This document shows, piece after piece, positions 27,613-35,461 of a stretch of DNA of 64,000 nucleotides. Positions within the stretch are counted from its first letter, which is position 1; each line of letters begins with the position of its first letter. Below the pieces are notes generated by a model that was not told the DNA's origin, did no database searches, and was given only the letters and a program-made list of their open reading frames with translations. The stretch is taken from assembly GCA_002470515.1 (NCBI GenBank), contig DKML01000031.1, positions 513,604 to 577,603 of the forward strand, written 5' to 3'. The DNA comes from Proteobacteria bacterium UBA7415 (GTDB taxonomy: Bacteria > Pseudomonadota > Gammaproteobacteria > Arenicellales > Arenicellaceae). The translations under genes and the position numbers were made by a program.

Positions 27613-30024
27613 TTAGTGTTTCAAATGCGCGCGTATTTGGACTTTTTCTGGTGCTTGACACACTTCGTCGGTGCACGCTTGAATACTTAGTTCCGCCGCC
27701 AATGTTTGGCATCGGCTTTTAGTATTTTGAGATAAGTCTGCACTTAACGTCACGGATTTCTCATAAACAAGCAATTCATCGTCTTGAAAACCCAGAGACA
27801 CGAGCTCGCCTTGTGGATAGTTCACTTTGTCGAATGTAGGGCAGTCAGCTGAAGAGACCAACAAGGCAGGCTTTAGAGCGGTTGGGATTAGGTATTTATT
27901 GAGTACGCGTGAAGCATTAATGTGCCAGCCTTTGGCGATGTCAATATTAAGCATTAGCGTATTGTCTGAGCTCGTGTTTGTCGTGATAGTCACTTTTCCT
28001 TTAGCCGCGTATTGTCGGCCACCAATATCACCATAATTTAAAATATCAGCGGCAAGCAGCATGCCACTGAGCGCTTCGGGGTTAGCGAGTAACTGCTGCG
28101 AAAACGCTGAAATAGTACTGGTAGCGGTCAGTTTAAATTCTAAGTTTCCAGTACGTTGTGCCATACGTGCAAGCACCTGTGCGGCCACCGAGCTACCTGA
28201 ATAAATAGCATCGTCTCGCGCCGTAACCAGCTTCATCATTGGAACTTTATTGTTCGTGGCGTTGCTGATTAAAAAGCCACCGGCTTGTTTGTCGTGAAAG
28301 CGCGAAATCATTTGTTTTACTATTTGATCTGAGCGCTCAAGCCATAACTCATCACCCTCGACGTCGTAGATATCAATTAAGGCGTTGGCAAAGTAGGCGT
28401 AGTCTTCAAGAGTACCGGTTAGGCGCCGTTTATTGTTTGAAATGGTTCGAGCCAAGCCATCTTGTTGATCATATGATTGCTCCCATAATCTATTAGCGGC
28501 CTTTATTGCAGCCCCTAAATACGCTTCTTTATCCGTCGCACTGTAGCCAGTGACCAAAGCGCTAATCGCCATCGCGTTCCATGAAGTAATGATCTTGGTA
28601 TCCAATCGCGGTGGCTTTCGTTGTTCCCGAGCAACGGCGAGCTTATTAATCACCGAAGCAATTTTATCATCAGCCTCTGGGCTTTGATTTACATCAGCAG
28701 AGTCGAGATAGCTATTTTGCAGCACGTTACTACCGTTGAAGTTGCCTTTGACGCTTGTTCCAAGAAATGTGTTCGCAACCGCCATCTCGTCTTCAGTGAG
28801 CTGCGAAGATAATTGTTGGTATGTCCATGTGTAAAATTCTCCTTCGCCTATTATTCCGCTTTCGTCCTCACTCTGGGCGTCCATCGCCGAGTAGAACCCT
28901 CCGTCGGGTGCCTGCATATTATTTAATAGAAACTCGACCGTTTTGTCGCCCACTGTTCTTAATGTGTCGTTACCACTGAGTTGATACGCAAGAAAATAGG
29001 CACGGCCCATCTGGGCTTGGTTATACAGCATTTTCTCGAAGTGCGGGATGACCCAATTGGAGTCGACGGTATAGCGATGAAAGCCCCCGCCTACTTGATC
29101 ATGAATGCCACCAGCCGCCAAATCTAATAGTCGTTGTGTGACGATGTCTATGATCGGCTCAGACAAGCTTCGTCGAGCATGATTGAGTAAAAACAGCATC
29201 TCAGGCTCTCTCGGAAAGCCAGGTTTGGATTGGTTGTTACTGCTATTAACTGAGTTAGATAATTCAGTTTGGATTCGCGTAGCTGCTTCAGAAATAATGC
29301 TGGCGTTAATGGTCTTGGTATTGTCAGACGACTTATTAATGGCTCTAAGCGCACCGCTCAAGCGATTGGCCTGTTCTAATACGGCATCCTGGCGTTGAAC
29401 CCAGGTGTCACTGACTTTATTTAAAACGCTTAAGAGCGCCGCCGGTTGAAAATAAGTGCCTCCAAAAAATGCTTGGCCATCGGGCGTCAGCACCGCGGTC
29501 AATGGCCAGCCCGCCTTGCCGCTCAGCATTTGCACTGACGTAAGATAAAGTTCGTCAACGTCGGGGTATTCTTCTCGATCAACTTTGATTGGGATGAAGT
29601 GCTCATTGATGAAGTTGGCTATCTCTATGTCTTCAAAGCTCTCCCTGGCCATTACATGGCACCAGTGGCAAGTAGAGTAACCAATCGATAAAAAGACTGG
29701 TTTGTTTAATTCTCTCGCTTTCGCAAAGGCTTCATCGCCCCAGCCCCACCATTGAACTGGGTTGTTTGCATGTTGCAACAAGTAGAGAGAGTCTTGTCGG
29801 ATTAAACGATTTACGAATACGGGTTCTTGCTCCTCATTTAGATGGCGGGTTGTCAGCGGATAGCTTCCTTTCTTGCTGTTGTATACACTTTCCAAACTTT
29901 CATTTTCGAAGCTGCACGCGCCTAGAAATAACAATAGAGCAAGGCCTAAACCGAGCACCAGCATTTGCATGGCTTTGCTGGCGAAGCTTTGTTGGATGGT
30001 GTTTTTGGAGTCAGAGAGAATCAT
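27613..30024 (-). CDS. DUF255 thioredoxin-fold lipoprotein (YyaL/SSP411-like) with DsbD-alpha-like C-terminus
   Basis: This exported lipoprotein has a signal with lipobox LGAC ([19 protein letters not shown]). ATG 30024 was chosen because a longer reading would place 32 extra residues before the signal and deep inside the next gene. Residues about 45-175 form the DUF255 thioredoxin-like domain with the hallmark [18 protein letters not shown] and [13 protein letters not shown]. Residues about 260-640 form the six-hairpin glycosidase-like domain of YyaL proteins ([25 protein letters not shown]). The last 130 residues resemble the DsbD N-terminal/disulfide-corrector fold. YyaL homologues are usually cytoplasmic, so the lipoprotein form with an added C-terminal domain is unusual. 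It overlaps the upstream GT4 gene by 14 bases. Function unknown; redox or glycan processing is possible. Confidence 0.78.
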   Translation of the reverse strand: MILSDSKNTIQQSFASKAMQMLVLGLGLALLLFLGACSFENESLESVYNSKKGSYPLTTRHLNEEQEPVFVNRLIRQDSLYLLQHANNPVQWWGWGDEAFAKARELNKPVFLSIGYSTCHWCHVMARESFEDIEIANFINEHFIPIKVDREEYPDVDELYLTSVQMLSGKAGWPLTAVLTPDGQAFFGGTYFQPAALLSVLNKVSDTWVQRQDAVLEQANRLSGALRAINKSSDNTKTINASIISEAATRIQTELSNSVNSSNNQSKPGFPREPEMLFLLNHARRSLSEPIIDIVTQRLLDLAAGGIHDQVGGGFHRYTVDSNWVIPHFEKMLYNQAQMGRAYFLAYQLSGNDTLRTVGDKTVEFLLNNMQAPDGGFYSAMDAQSEDESGIIGEGEFYTWTYQQLSSQLTEDEMAVANTFLGTSVKGNFNGSNVLQNSYLDSADVNQSPEADDKIASVINKLAVAREQRKPPRLDTKIITSWNAMAISALVTGYSATDKEAYLGAAIKAANRLWEQSYDQQDGLARTISNNKRRLTGTLEDYAYFANALIDIYDVEGDELWLERSDQIVKQMISRFHDKQAGGFLISNATNNKVPMMKLVTARDDAIYSGSSVAAQVLARMAQRTGNLEFKLTATSTISAFSQQLLANPEALSGMLLAADILNYGDIGGRQYAAKGKVTITTNTSSDNTLMLNIDIAKGWHINASRVLNKYLIPTALKPALLVSSADCPTFDKVNYPQGELVSLGFQDDELLVYEKSVTLSADLSQNTKSRCQTLAAELSIQACTDEVCQAPEKVQIRAHLKH

Positions 30025-31201
30025 AAATTTTACAAGTTTGGGATGCTGTTTTAGCCCAAGTGAAGTTGCTTGCGCGTTGCTGGCCTGCGCTAACATAATG
30101 GGAGCGTAACTCAGGGTCATGCAATAGTAGGTTTAGTTGCTGTGCTATGTCATCACTTTTTTGTGGGTCAACTTGGATAGCTGCGCCGTTTGACACCTCT
30201 GCGAGCGCGCCAGTGTTGGATGTAATACATGGGCAGCCGCTTTGCATCGCCTCAAGCACGGGCAAGCCAAAGCCTTCATAGAGCGAAGGGTATACAAATG
30301 CTGTAGCGCCCGAGTACAAGACAGGCAAATCATTTTGAGCTACAAAACCGAGATGTTTTACGACTCCTAAATCGTTTAGCTGACGTATTCGCTTTTCAAG
30401 TGCTGAGCTCTTCCAACCTAGTGGGCCAACTAATACTAAGGGGAACTCTTGTTGTACTTGTTTATCAAGCAGTTGATAGGCGTTTAAAACGGCGGATAGA
30501 TTTTTTCTCGGCTCTAAGGTGGCAACACAAAGAACATATTTTTTATAGCTCAGTGCGTGCGCCTGCAGTATCGAGTGGCAGTCATGGGCTGTTCTGGGGT
30601 AAAAGCTACTGTCGGCCGCTAGGTGAGTAACGTCTATCCTGTTTTCAGAAATACCATAATGATCCATCAGTTCTGACTTTACGGCATGAGAGATGGTGAT
30701 GATTCTTGAGCTGCCGCAGCGTATTTTTTCAAAATAACTATTGAGGTAGTTAACTCGATGCGTAGGGTGCGTTTTAGGACATACGATATGGGACAAATCG
30801 TAAACGGTGCTTACGTAAGAGCTACCCTTAGGATTCATTGAGTAATTCAAATCATGGTAAACCGCTCCATCGACAATGAATGCTTTACTTAAGGCATCAA
30901 AATTAATGCTATCCAGCTTACGGTAAATTGAACGAGTCAATGGAATATTTCCAATTATGCTCCTCAGCTTACGAGCAGAGATAAGCTGACCTGCATACGA
31001 ACGTGATGGTTTGTTTTTTGCCGGCGTGTCGAAACCGCCCAATAGTGCGGCTAGATTCGTTCCAGTGTGAGCCTGACCATTCTTTATTACCGTTAGATTA
31101 GGCCTTTGAACTAGCATCTCGCGTATTAACTCGATTGAGTATCGGCCAATACCAGTAAGCGGCGGCCGAATGTTGTTTAGATTATAAATAATTGGCTTCA
31201 T
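30011..31201 (-). CDS. family 4 glycosyltransferase (module 2, second GT)
   Basis: This 396-residue GT-B glycosyltransferase is a clear paralogue of the gene at 17772-18932. Shared stretches include [59 protein letters not shown] and [10 protein letters not shown]. The donor-binding E-x7-E motif is EGFGLPVLE. Divergence is substantial in the acceptor-binding N-terminal half, suggesting a different acceptor. It follows its GT partner with an ATGA-type four-base overlap (31198-31201), and its end overlaps the DUF255 gene, so that gene may be co-transcribed. Confidence 0.86.
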   Translation of the reverse strand: MKPIIYNLNNIRPPLTGIGRYSIELIREMLVQRPNLTVIKNGQAHTGTNLAALLGGFDTPAKNKPSRSYAGQLISARKLRSIIGNIPLTRSIYRKLDSINFDALSKAFIVDGAVYHDLNYSMNPKGSSYVSTVYDLSHIVCPKTHPTHRVNYLNSYFEKIRCGSSRIITISHAVKSELMDHYGISENRIDVTHLAADSSFYPRTAHDCHSILQAHALSYKKYVLCVATLEPRKNLSAVLNAYQLLDKQVQQEFPLVLVGPLGWKSSALEKRIRQLNDLGVVKHLGFVAQNDLPVLYSGATAFVYPSLYEGFGLPVLEAMQSGCPCITSNTGALAEVSNGAAIQVDPQKSDDIAQQLNLLLHDPELRSHYVSAGQQRASNFTWAKTASQTCKIYDSL

Positions 31202-32310
31202 TGTTGAGAGACGAGCAATTCTTCAAAAAGAGCATCCAGAGCTAGCTTGAATTTAATATCGGTAAACTTCTCGTTAAAACGTTGGTAGCCATTATTTCCG
31301 AGTGTGGCAGCCCACGATTTATCAGAGGCTATTTGAAGCATTGCCTGAGCTAATCCTTCAGGATCATTCGGTTCAACCGTTAAGCCTTCTTTTTGATGAC
31401 GAGCAATCATCGGTACGGTTGAGGGTAGCCATGTATTAATGACTGGTTTTCTAAGTCGCATTGCCTCAAGCTGGACCAGTCCAAAAGCTTCGTTATGCAT
31501 AACAGAAGGTATGATTAGAGCCATACTTCCTTGGATAATGCTCTTAATTTCTTCATCAGAAGCGTATTGCTCAAAGCTTACTTTGTGGCTCACCCCGAGC
31601 CTTTGAGACAGTAATTTATGTTGCTCAAATAAAGGTCCATTGCCAGCAATCACGAGGTGGGTCTCAATGTCTTGTAATGCTCGAATCGCGATATCTATTC
31701 CTTTATAAGAAACGTGGCGCCCAACCAGAACAAAGTAATCATTCTTCGTATTTGCCCGAGTGTCGGTCGGAACTTCCGCAACTATTGGTAACCCATAGGG
31801 AATTATCTTTACCTTCGCTCTAAAACGTGTAAGTAGCGCAGAGTTCTCTATCATTCGCTCTGACGTTACAATGATCACTGCAGCACGCTTAAGAGTAAGA
31901 TAAATCAGGGGGTAAGTGAGCCACTTTAGTTTTTTTTGCGCGACGATATTAGCATGCCAATAGACCGCCAAAGGCGGTAGCCTGATGATCATCGCTAATG
32001 CAAGATCAGCGAGCGGAAAAGGATAGTGTACGCAGATGAGATTACTTTTTTTCACTCTTCTTCTAATTTCGCCAATCATACTCGGAGCGATGGGCATAGA
32101 TGCAATTTCTAGGTGCGATCGACAGCGAGTGACAACAGCGCCATCCAGGGTTTGATTTGAAATCGCACCATCCTCGCCACTAGTCAGCACCTGATGGGTA
32201 TATCTCTTTGACAAAGAGACAATTGACTGGACTACTCTTTGTACGCCACCGTTAACTGGGAGGTAGACTTTGCAGATATGTAGAATTTTTGTTTGAGAAC
32301 TATCAGACAT
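31198..32310 (-). CDS. family 4 glycosyltransferase (module 2, first GT)
   Basis: The 370-residue product is the paralogue of the gene at 18937-20046. The openings match (KILHICKVYLPVNGGVQRVV against KILHVCKVYFPVMGGVQKVV), as do TSGEDGAI, RCRS--EIASMPIAPS, VHYPFPLADLAL and FVLVGRHVSYKGIDIAIRAL. NEAFGLVQLEAMRLRKPVINTW carries the donor-site E-x7-E. It is a soluble GT-B enzyme expected to act at the inner leaflet on a lipid-linked intermediate. It lies between the dehydratase gene (82 bases upstream) and the second GT (four-base overlap), so the three form a leftward operon. Confidence 0.87.
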   Translation of the reverse strand: MSDSSQTKILHICKVYLPVNGGVQRVVQSIVSLSKRYTHQVLTSGEDGAISNQTLDGAVVTRCRSHLEIASMPIAPSMIGEIRRRVKKSNLICVHYPFPLADLALAMIIRLPPLAVYWHANIVAQKKLKWLTYPLIYLTLKRAAVIIVTSERMIENSALLTRFRAKVKIIPYGLPIVAEVPTDTRANTKNDYFVLVGRHVSYKGIDIAIRALQDIETHLVIAGNGPLFEQHKLLSQRLGVSHKVSFEQYASDEEIKSIIQGSMALIIPSVMHNEAFGLVQLEAMRLRKPVINTWLPSTVPMIARHQKEGLTVEPNDPEGLAQAMLQIASDKSWAATLGNNGYQRFNEKFTDIKFKLALDALFEELLVSQQ

Positions 32311-32392
32311 AATTAATGAGACGCGAGGGAGTGCTACGACCTAGTAGGCATAAGACAAAGATCTATAGTGCAGTAAAAGGAAGCTACAAAAA

Positions 32393-33433
32393 TCAGTTTG
32401 CAGTGTTTATGCCAATCACATTTTGCTGTGTCTTTGGTGTGCTTATCCCCAATAGTTTGCAGGCTTTTTCATGCGTTGAACTGCGCGTTAATTCCGCATA
32501 TAACATTTGAGTAATAATGTCGTTTAGATCCATCTTGGCACGCCATTTGAGTTTGGATTCAGTGAGGCTTGTGTCACAGAGCGTTTGCTTTATGTCCAAT
32601 GGCCGTATTAAAAAATCTTTTGAAATCAAATGGTCGCGATAGTCCAAGCCAACTCTCGAAAACGCGATTTCTAAAAAATCGACTAAACTATGGGAGACTC
32701 CTGTAGCGATAATGTAGTCGTCTGGGCTCTCTTGTCGCAATGTTAAACTCGCTGCGCTCATAAGGTCTTCAGCCGCGCCCCAATCTCGAGTGATATCAAT
32801 GTTTCCAAGCTCAATCTTATCGCTGTCGCCTAGGGCGATCTCACATGCGGTATTTACTATTTTTGAGGTTACGTAATTTCGCGGGCGTAGCTGGGATTCA
32901 AAGTTAGATAAAATGCCGCTACACGCAAACAAGCCGTACGCCTCACGGTATATTTTTGCTTGGTGTTGGGCACAGCTTTTACCGATACCGTAAGGACTTT
33001 GAGGATTGTGGCGTGTGCTTGCAGTGGCCGGTGATAGACAATTTCCAAATATCTCGGTTGAACTCGCGATGAAGCAAGGTATGTTTTTGTCGGTTTTCCT
33101 AATAGCATCAAGAACATTTACGGTGGTAAGCGCTATGCTGTATATCGTATCGGCTGGTTCGATAAATGATCTAGCAACCGACGAGGGTGCGGCAAGATGG
33201 TAGATTTCGTCAGGCCTAAGTTGATCAACCAGGTCAAGTACCTGTTGGCCATTTTGCAGGTCCAATGCACGCATACTCACACTGTCTTTGATCTTAAGTT
33301 CCACCAAATTCTGAGACTCACGTTCGGCGATAGCTCGAGAAGTCCCAACGACATGATAGCCCTCAGAGAGAAGCTTTCTTGCCAAGTACGGTCCTCCTTG
33401 GCCTGAGACGCCTGTGATTAATGCTGTTTTCAA
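32393..33433 (-). CDS. gmd: GDP-mannose 4,6-dehydratase family enzyme (module 2)
   Basis: This 346-residue paralogue of the 20163-21176 enzyme has NAD(P) site ALITGVSGQGGPYLARKLL, active-site region ASSTEIFGN, Tyr-x3-Lys in SPYGIGKS, and GMD blocks NYVTSKIVNTACEIALGD, RDWGAAEDLMSAASLTLRQ and DIKQTLCDTSLTESKLKW. Alignment with the first copy puts the start at a TTG codon (33433), since MKTALITG in copy 1 corresponds to TTG-AAA-ACA here; no nearby in-frame ATG fits. Weak initiation might lower its level. Two dehydratases in one region would both feed the same sugar nucleotide pool, so one may be redundant or channel to its own module. Confidence 0.85.
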   Translation of the reverse strand: MKTALITGVSGQGGPYLARKLLSEGYHVVGTSRAIAERESQNLVELKIKDSVSMRALDLQNGQQVLDLVDQLRPDEIYHLAAPSSVARSFIEPADTIYSIALTTVNVLDAIRKTDKNIPCFIASSTEIFGNCLSPATASTRHNPQSPYGIGKSCAQHQAKIYREAYGLFACSGILSNFESQLRPRNYVTSKIVNTACEIALGDSDKIELGNIDITRDWGAAEDLMSAASLTLRQESPDDYIIATGVSHSLVDFLEIAFSRVGLDYRDHLISKDFLIRPLDIKQTLCDTSLTESKLKWRAKMDLNDIITQMLYAELTRSSTHEKACKLLGISTPKTQQNVIGINTAN

Positions 33434-33858
33434 AGTTTCTGAACTCTGTTATTCGAAAAATATTATGTAAGATCTCAACATAACCCAGGATCGAAATAAA
33501 AGTAGCTTGGAATGGCTCCATTTATGCGAACAGTGGAGGCATTACAGACATGTTAATTCAACCGTTAGGTATACTGAGACGTCTATGTTGCTTACTATGC
33601 CAATTTCATTAATGAAATGCGAGCTAACACAAACATATTTCGGTTTTCAGATAAGACTCTTTAGAAAAACCGGCCTAATTATTGGACTTGTAAGTAATCG
33701 AGATGCTGGTGATTAACTCGAAAACTAAAATGTACGACTGACTAATTAGTGCGTGATGAACGAATGAGCTCTATATTTTTATACGCATTGAGTATGCATT
33801 TTAAGTGTTGCATACTTGTTCCACTTCAACTGAAATAGTCTACTAAATTACGGTTTAT
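33434..33858. other. divergent promoter region of module 2
   Basis: About 425 bases separate the second dehydratase gene and the second permease. The stretch is AT-rich and must hold both promoters. A short plus-strand open frame lies in it, but it has no recognisable domain or ribosome site. No ops/JUMPstart element was seen in the transcribed orientation. Confidence 0.4.
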
Positions 33859-34647
33859 ATGAATGCAACAAAGAAGGCTGTTGACGATATATTGCGCGCC
33901 GTAAGAGAGAATCGAATCTGGATGGCCTTAGGTTGGAATGATGTGAAAGGTAGATATCATCGATCTAAGTTAGGTGCTTTATGGGCCAATGTTAGCTTAA
34001 TGATCTTGGTGTGTGCATTAGGGCCAGTGTATTCAAGGATAATGTCGGTGAATCTTGATGTGTACCTCATTCATCTATTACTTGGATTCGTTATTTGGAA
34101 TTATGTTTCTAGTATTATCTCTGAATGTGGGCGAGAGTTTATTACCTCAACCGCCTATTTAGTCTCTTTTCAGCTAGGCTATTTTACTTTAATAATGAGA
34201 GTGGTTTGGCGAAATTTTATTGTATTGTCTTACCAGATGTTGGGCTTTGTTTTGCTTGCGATTATTTTTGGCAAAATTCCGCAAATTGTATGGCTGTCTA
34301 TACCCTTTGCATTACTGCTGATTACATTGAATGCAACATGGATGGGGCTTTTGTTGGCGGTATTGGCAACTCGTTATCGAGACCTTGATGAACTAATGAA
34401 TAATATTATTAGATTGGTTTTTTTTGTCACTCCAATCATGTGGATGGCAGACTACTCAGAAGAGTTACGCTTCATTGCCAACATTAACCCCTTCTTTCAT
34501 TTAATAGAAATTTTCCGCATGCCCCTGGCTAATTCAAGTTTACCTATAGATAGCTGGCGTTTTATGGCCATAATGTGTTTGATCGGATGGCTAATTGCTC
34601 TGCCTGTATTTATTCGATACCGATCGCGTATCGCATTTTGGCTATAG
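33859..34647 (+). CDS. wzm: ABC-2 type polysaccharide export permease (module 2)
   Basis: This 262-residue permease has an N-terminal cytoplasmic helix and the WNDVKGRYHRSKLGALWANVSLMILV block, which is typical of O-antigen Wzm and TagG proteins. Six membrane helices follow, with LATRYRDLDELMNNIIRLVFFVTPIMW and NPFFHLIEIFRMPLAN near the end. It transports a completed or growing lipid-linked glycan across the inner membrane. It belongs to a different branch from the module-1 permease. Its ATPase partner starts 13 bases after its stop. Confidence 0.86.
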   Translation: MNATKKAVDDILRAVRENRIWMALGWNDVKGRYHRSKLGALWANVSLMILVCALGPVYSRIMSVNLDVYLIHLLLGFVIWNYVSSIISECGREFITSTAYLVSFQLGYFTLIMRVVWRNFIVLSYQMLGFVLLAIIFGKIPQIVWLSIPFALLLITLNATWMGLLLAVLATRYRDLDELMNNIIRLVFFVTPIMWMADYSEELRFIANINPFFHLIEIFRMPLANSSLPIDSWRFMAIMCLIGWLIALPVFIRYRSRIAFWL

Positions 34648-34660
34648 CTGCTTTGAGGTA

Positions 34661-35431
34661 ATGTCAGTGACTTATTTGAATCTGGAAAATGTCTCTTTGG
34701 ATTATCCTCTGTACGACTCGGCCAATCGATCATTTATGAGATCCATCACCAAGAACATTCCAGTTGGCGGTGTTATTAAAAAAAGAGAAGGTAATAAGTC
34801 ATCGATACTCGCTCTCGACAGCATTAGTGCGTTTTTCGAAAGCGGTGATAGGGTCGCACTGCTTGGTCATAATGGTGCCGGAAAGTCTTCGTTGCTGAAG
34901 CTGCTAGCTGGTTTTTATGAGCCAACAAGTGGTAAATTATCCAAGCAAGGTAAAGTTTCAGCTTTGTTAAGCTTAACCGCTGGAATGGATGCGCAAATAA
35001 GTGGCTATGACAACATTTTGTTATGCGGAATGCTGCGTGGCTTGTCTAGAAAGCAAGTCTTAGCTCAAATGGACGGTATTGCCGAGTTCAGCGAATTAGG
35101 AACCTACTTGCATATGCCTATCCGTTTATATTCGGATGGGATGATGCTGAGGTTAGCGTTTTCTATCTGTGCCAGCATGGAGTATGAAATATTACTGATG
35201 GATGAATGGTTTGGAACTGGCGACTTAGCCTTTTTAGACAAGGCCAAACAACGTTTGTCTCAAATTATACACAGCTCTTCAATACTGGTATTTGCCACAC
35301 ATAACGCAGAGGTGGCTAGGCAACTGTGTAATAAAGCGCTTTTTTTGGAGCACGGCAAGGTGATTTATCAAGGTCAAATAGAGGATGTTTTGCGGTTCCA
35401 AAAAGAGCAACTTTCAGTCAACACTAGATAA
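34661..35431 (+). CDS. wzt: ABC polysaccharide exporter ATPase, short form (module 2)
   Basis: The ATPase subunit has Walker A GHNGAGKSS (residues 69-77), signature YSDGMMLRLAF, Walker B YEILLMDE and a D-loop GTGDLAF. The region before Walker A is long (about 68 residues, with DYPLYDSANRSFMRSI), as in TagH/RfbE-type proteins. At 256 residues it lacks a C-terminal carbohydrate-binding domain. The start is uncertain: GAGG at 34655-34658 is only two bases from ATG 34661 but eight from an in-frame GTG at 34667, which may be the real start. An upstream ATG at 34595 lies inside the permease gene and is less likely. Confidence 0.85.
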   Translation: MSVTYLNLENVSLDYPLYDSANRSFMRSITKNIPVGGVIKKREGNKSSILALDSISAFFESGDRVALLGHNGAGKSSLLKLLAGFYEPTSGKLSKQGKVSALLSLTAGMDAQISGYDNILLCGMLRGLSRKQVLAQMDGIAEFSELGTYLHMPIRLYSDGMMLRLAFSICASMEYEILLMDEWFGTGDLAFLDKAKQRLSQIIHSSSILVFATHNAEVARQLCNKALFLEHGKVIYQGQIEDVLRFQKEQLSVNTR

Positions 35432-35461
35432 ATTTAAAATCGCCAAAACTTTCCAATAAAA

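Noticed and set aside
31972..31985. GGCGGTAGCCTG, similar to the ops/JUMPstart core
   Set aside because: It lies inside a glycosyltransferase gene and on the strand that is not transcribed, with one mismatch, so it is a chance match.
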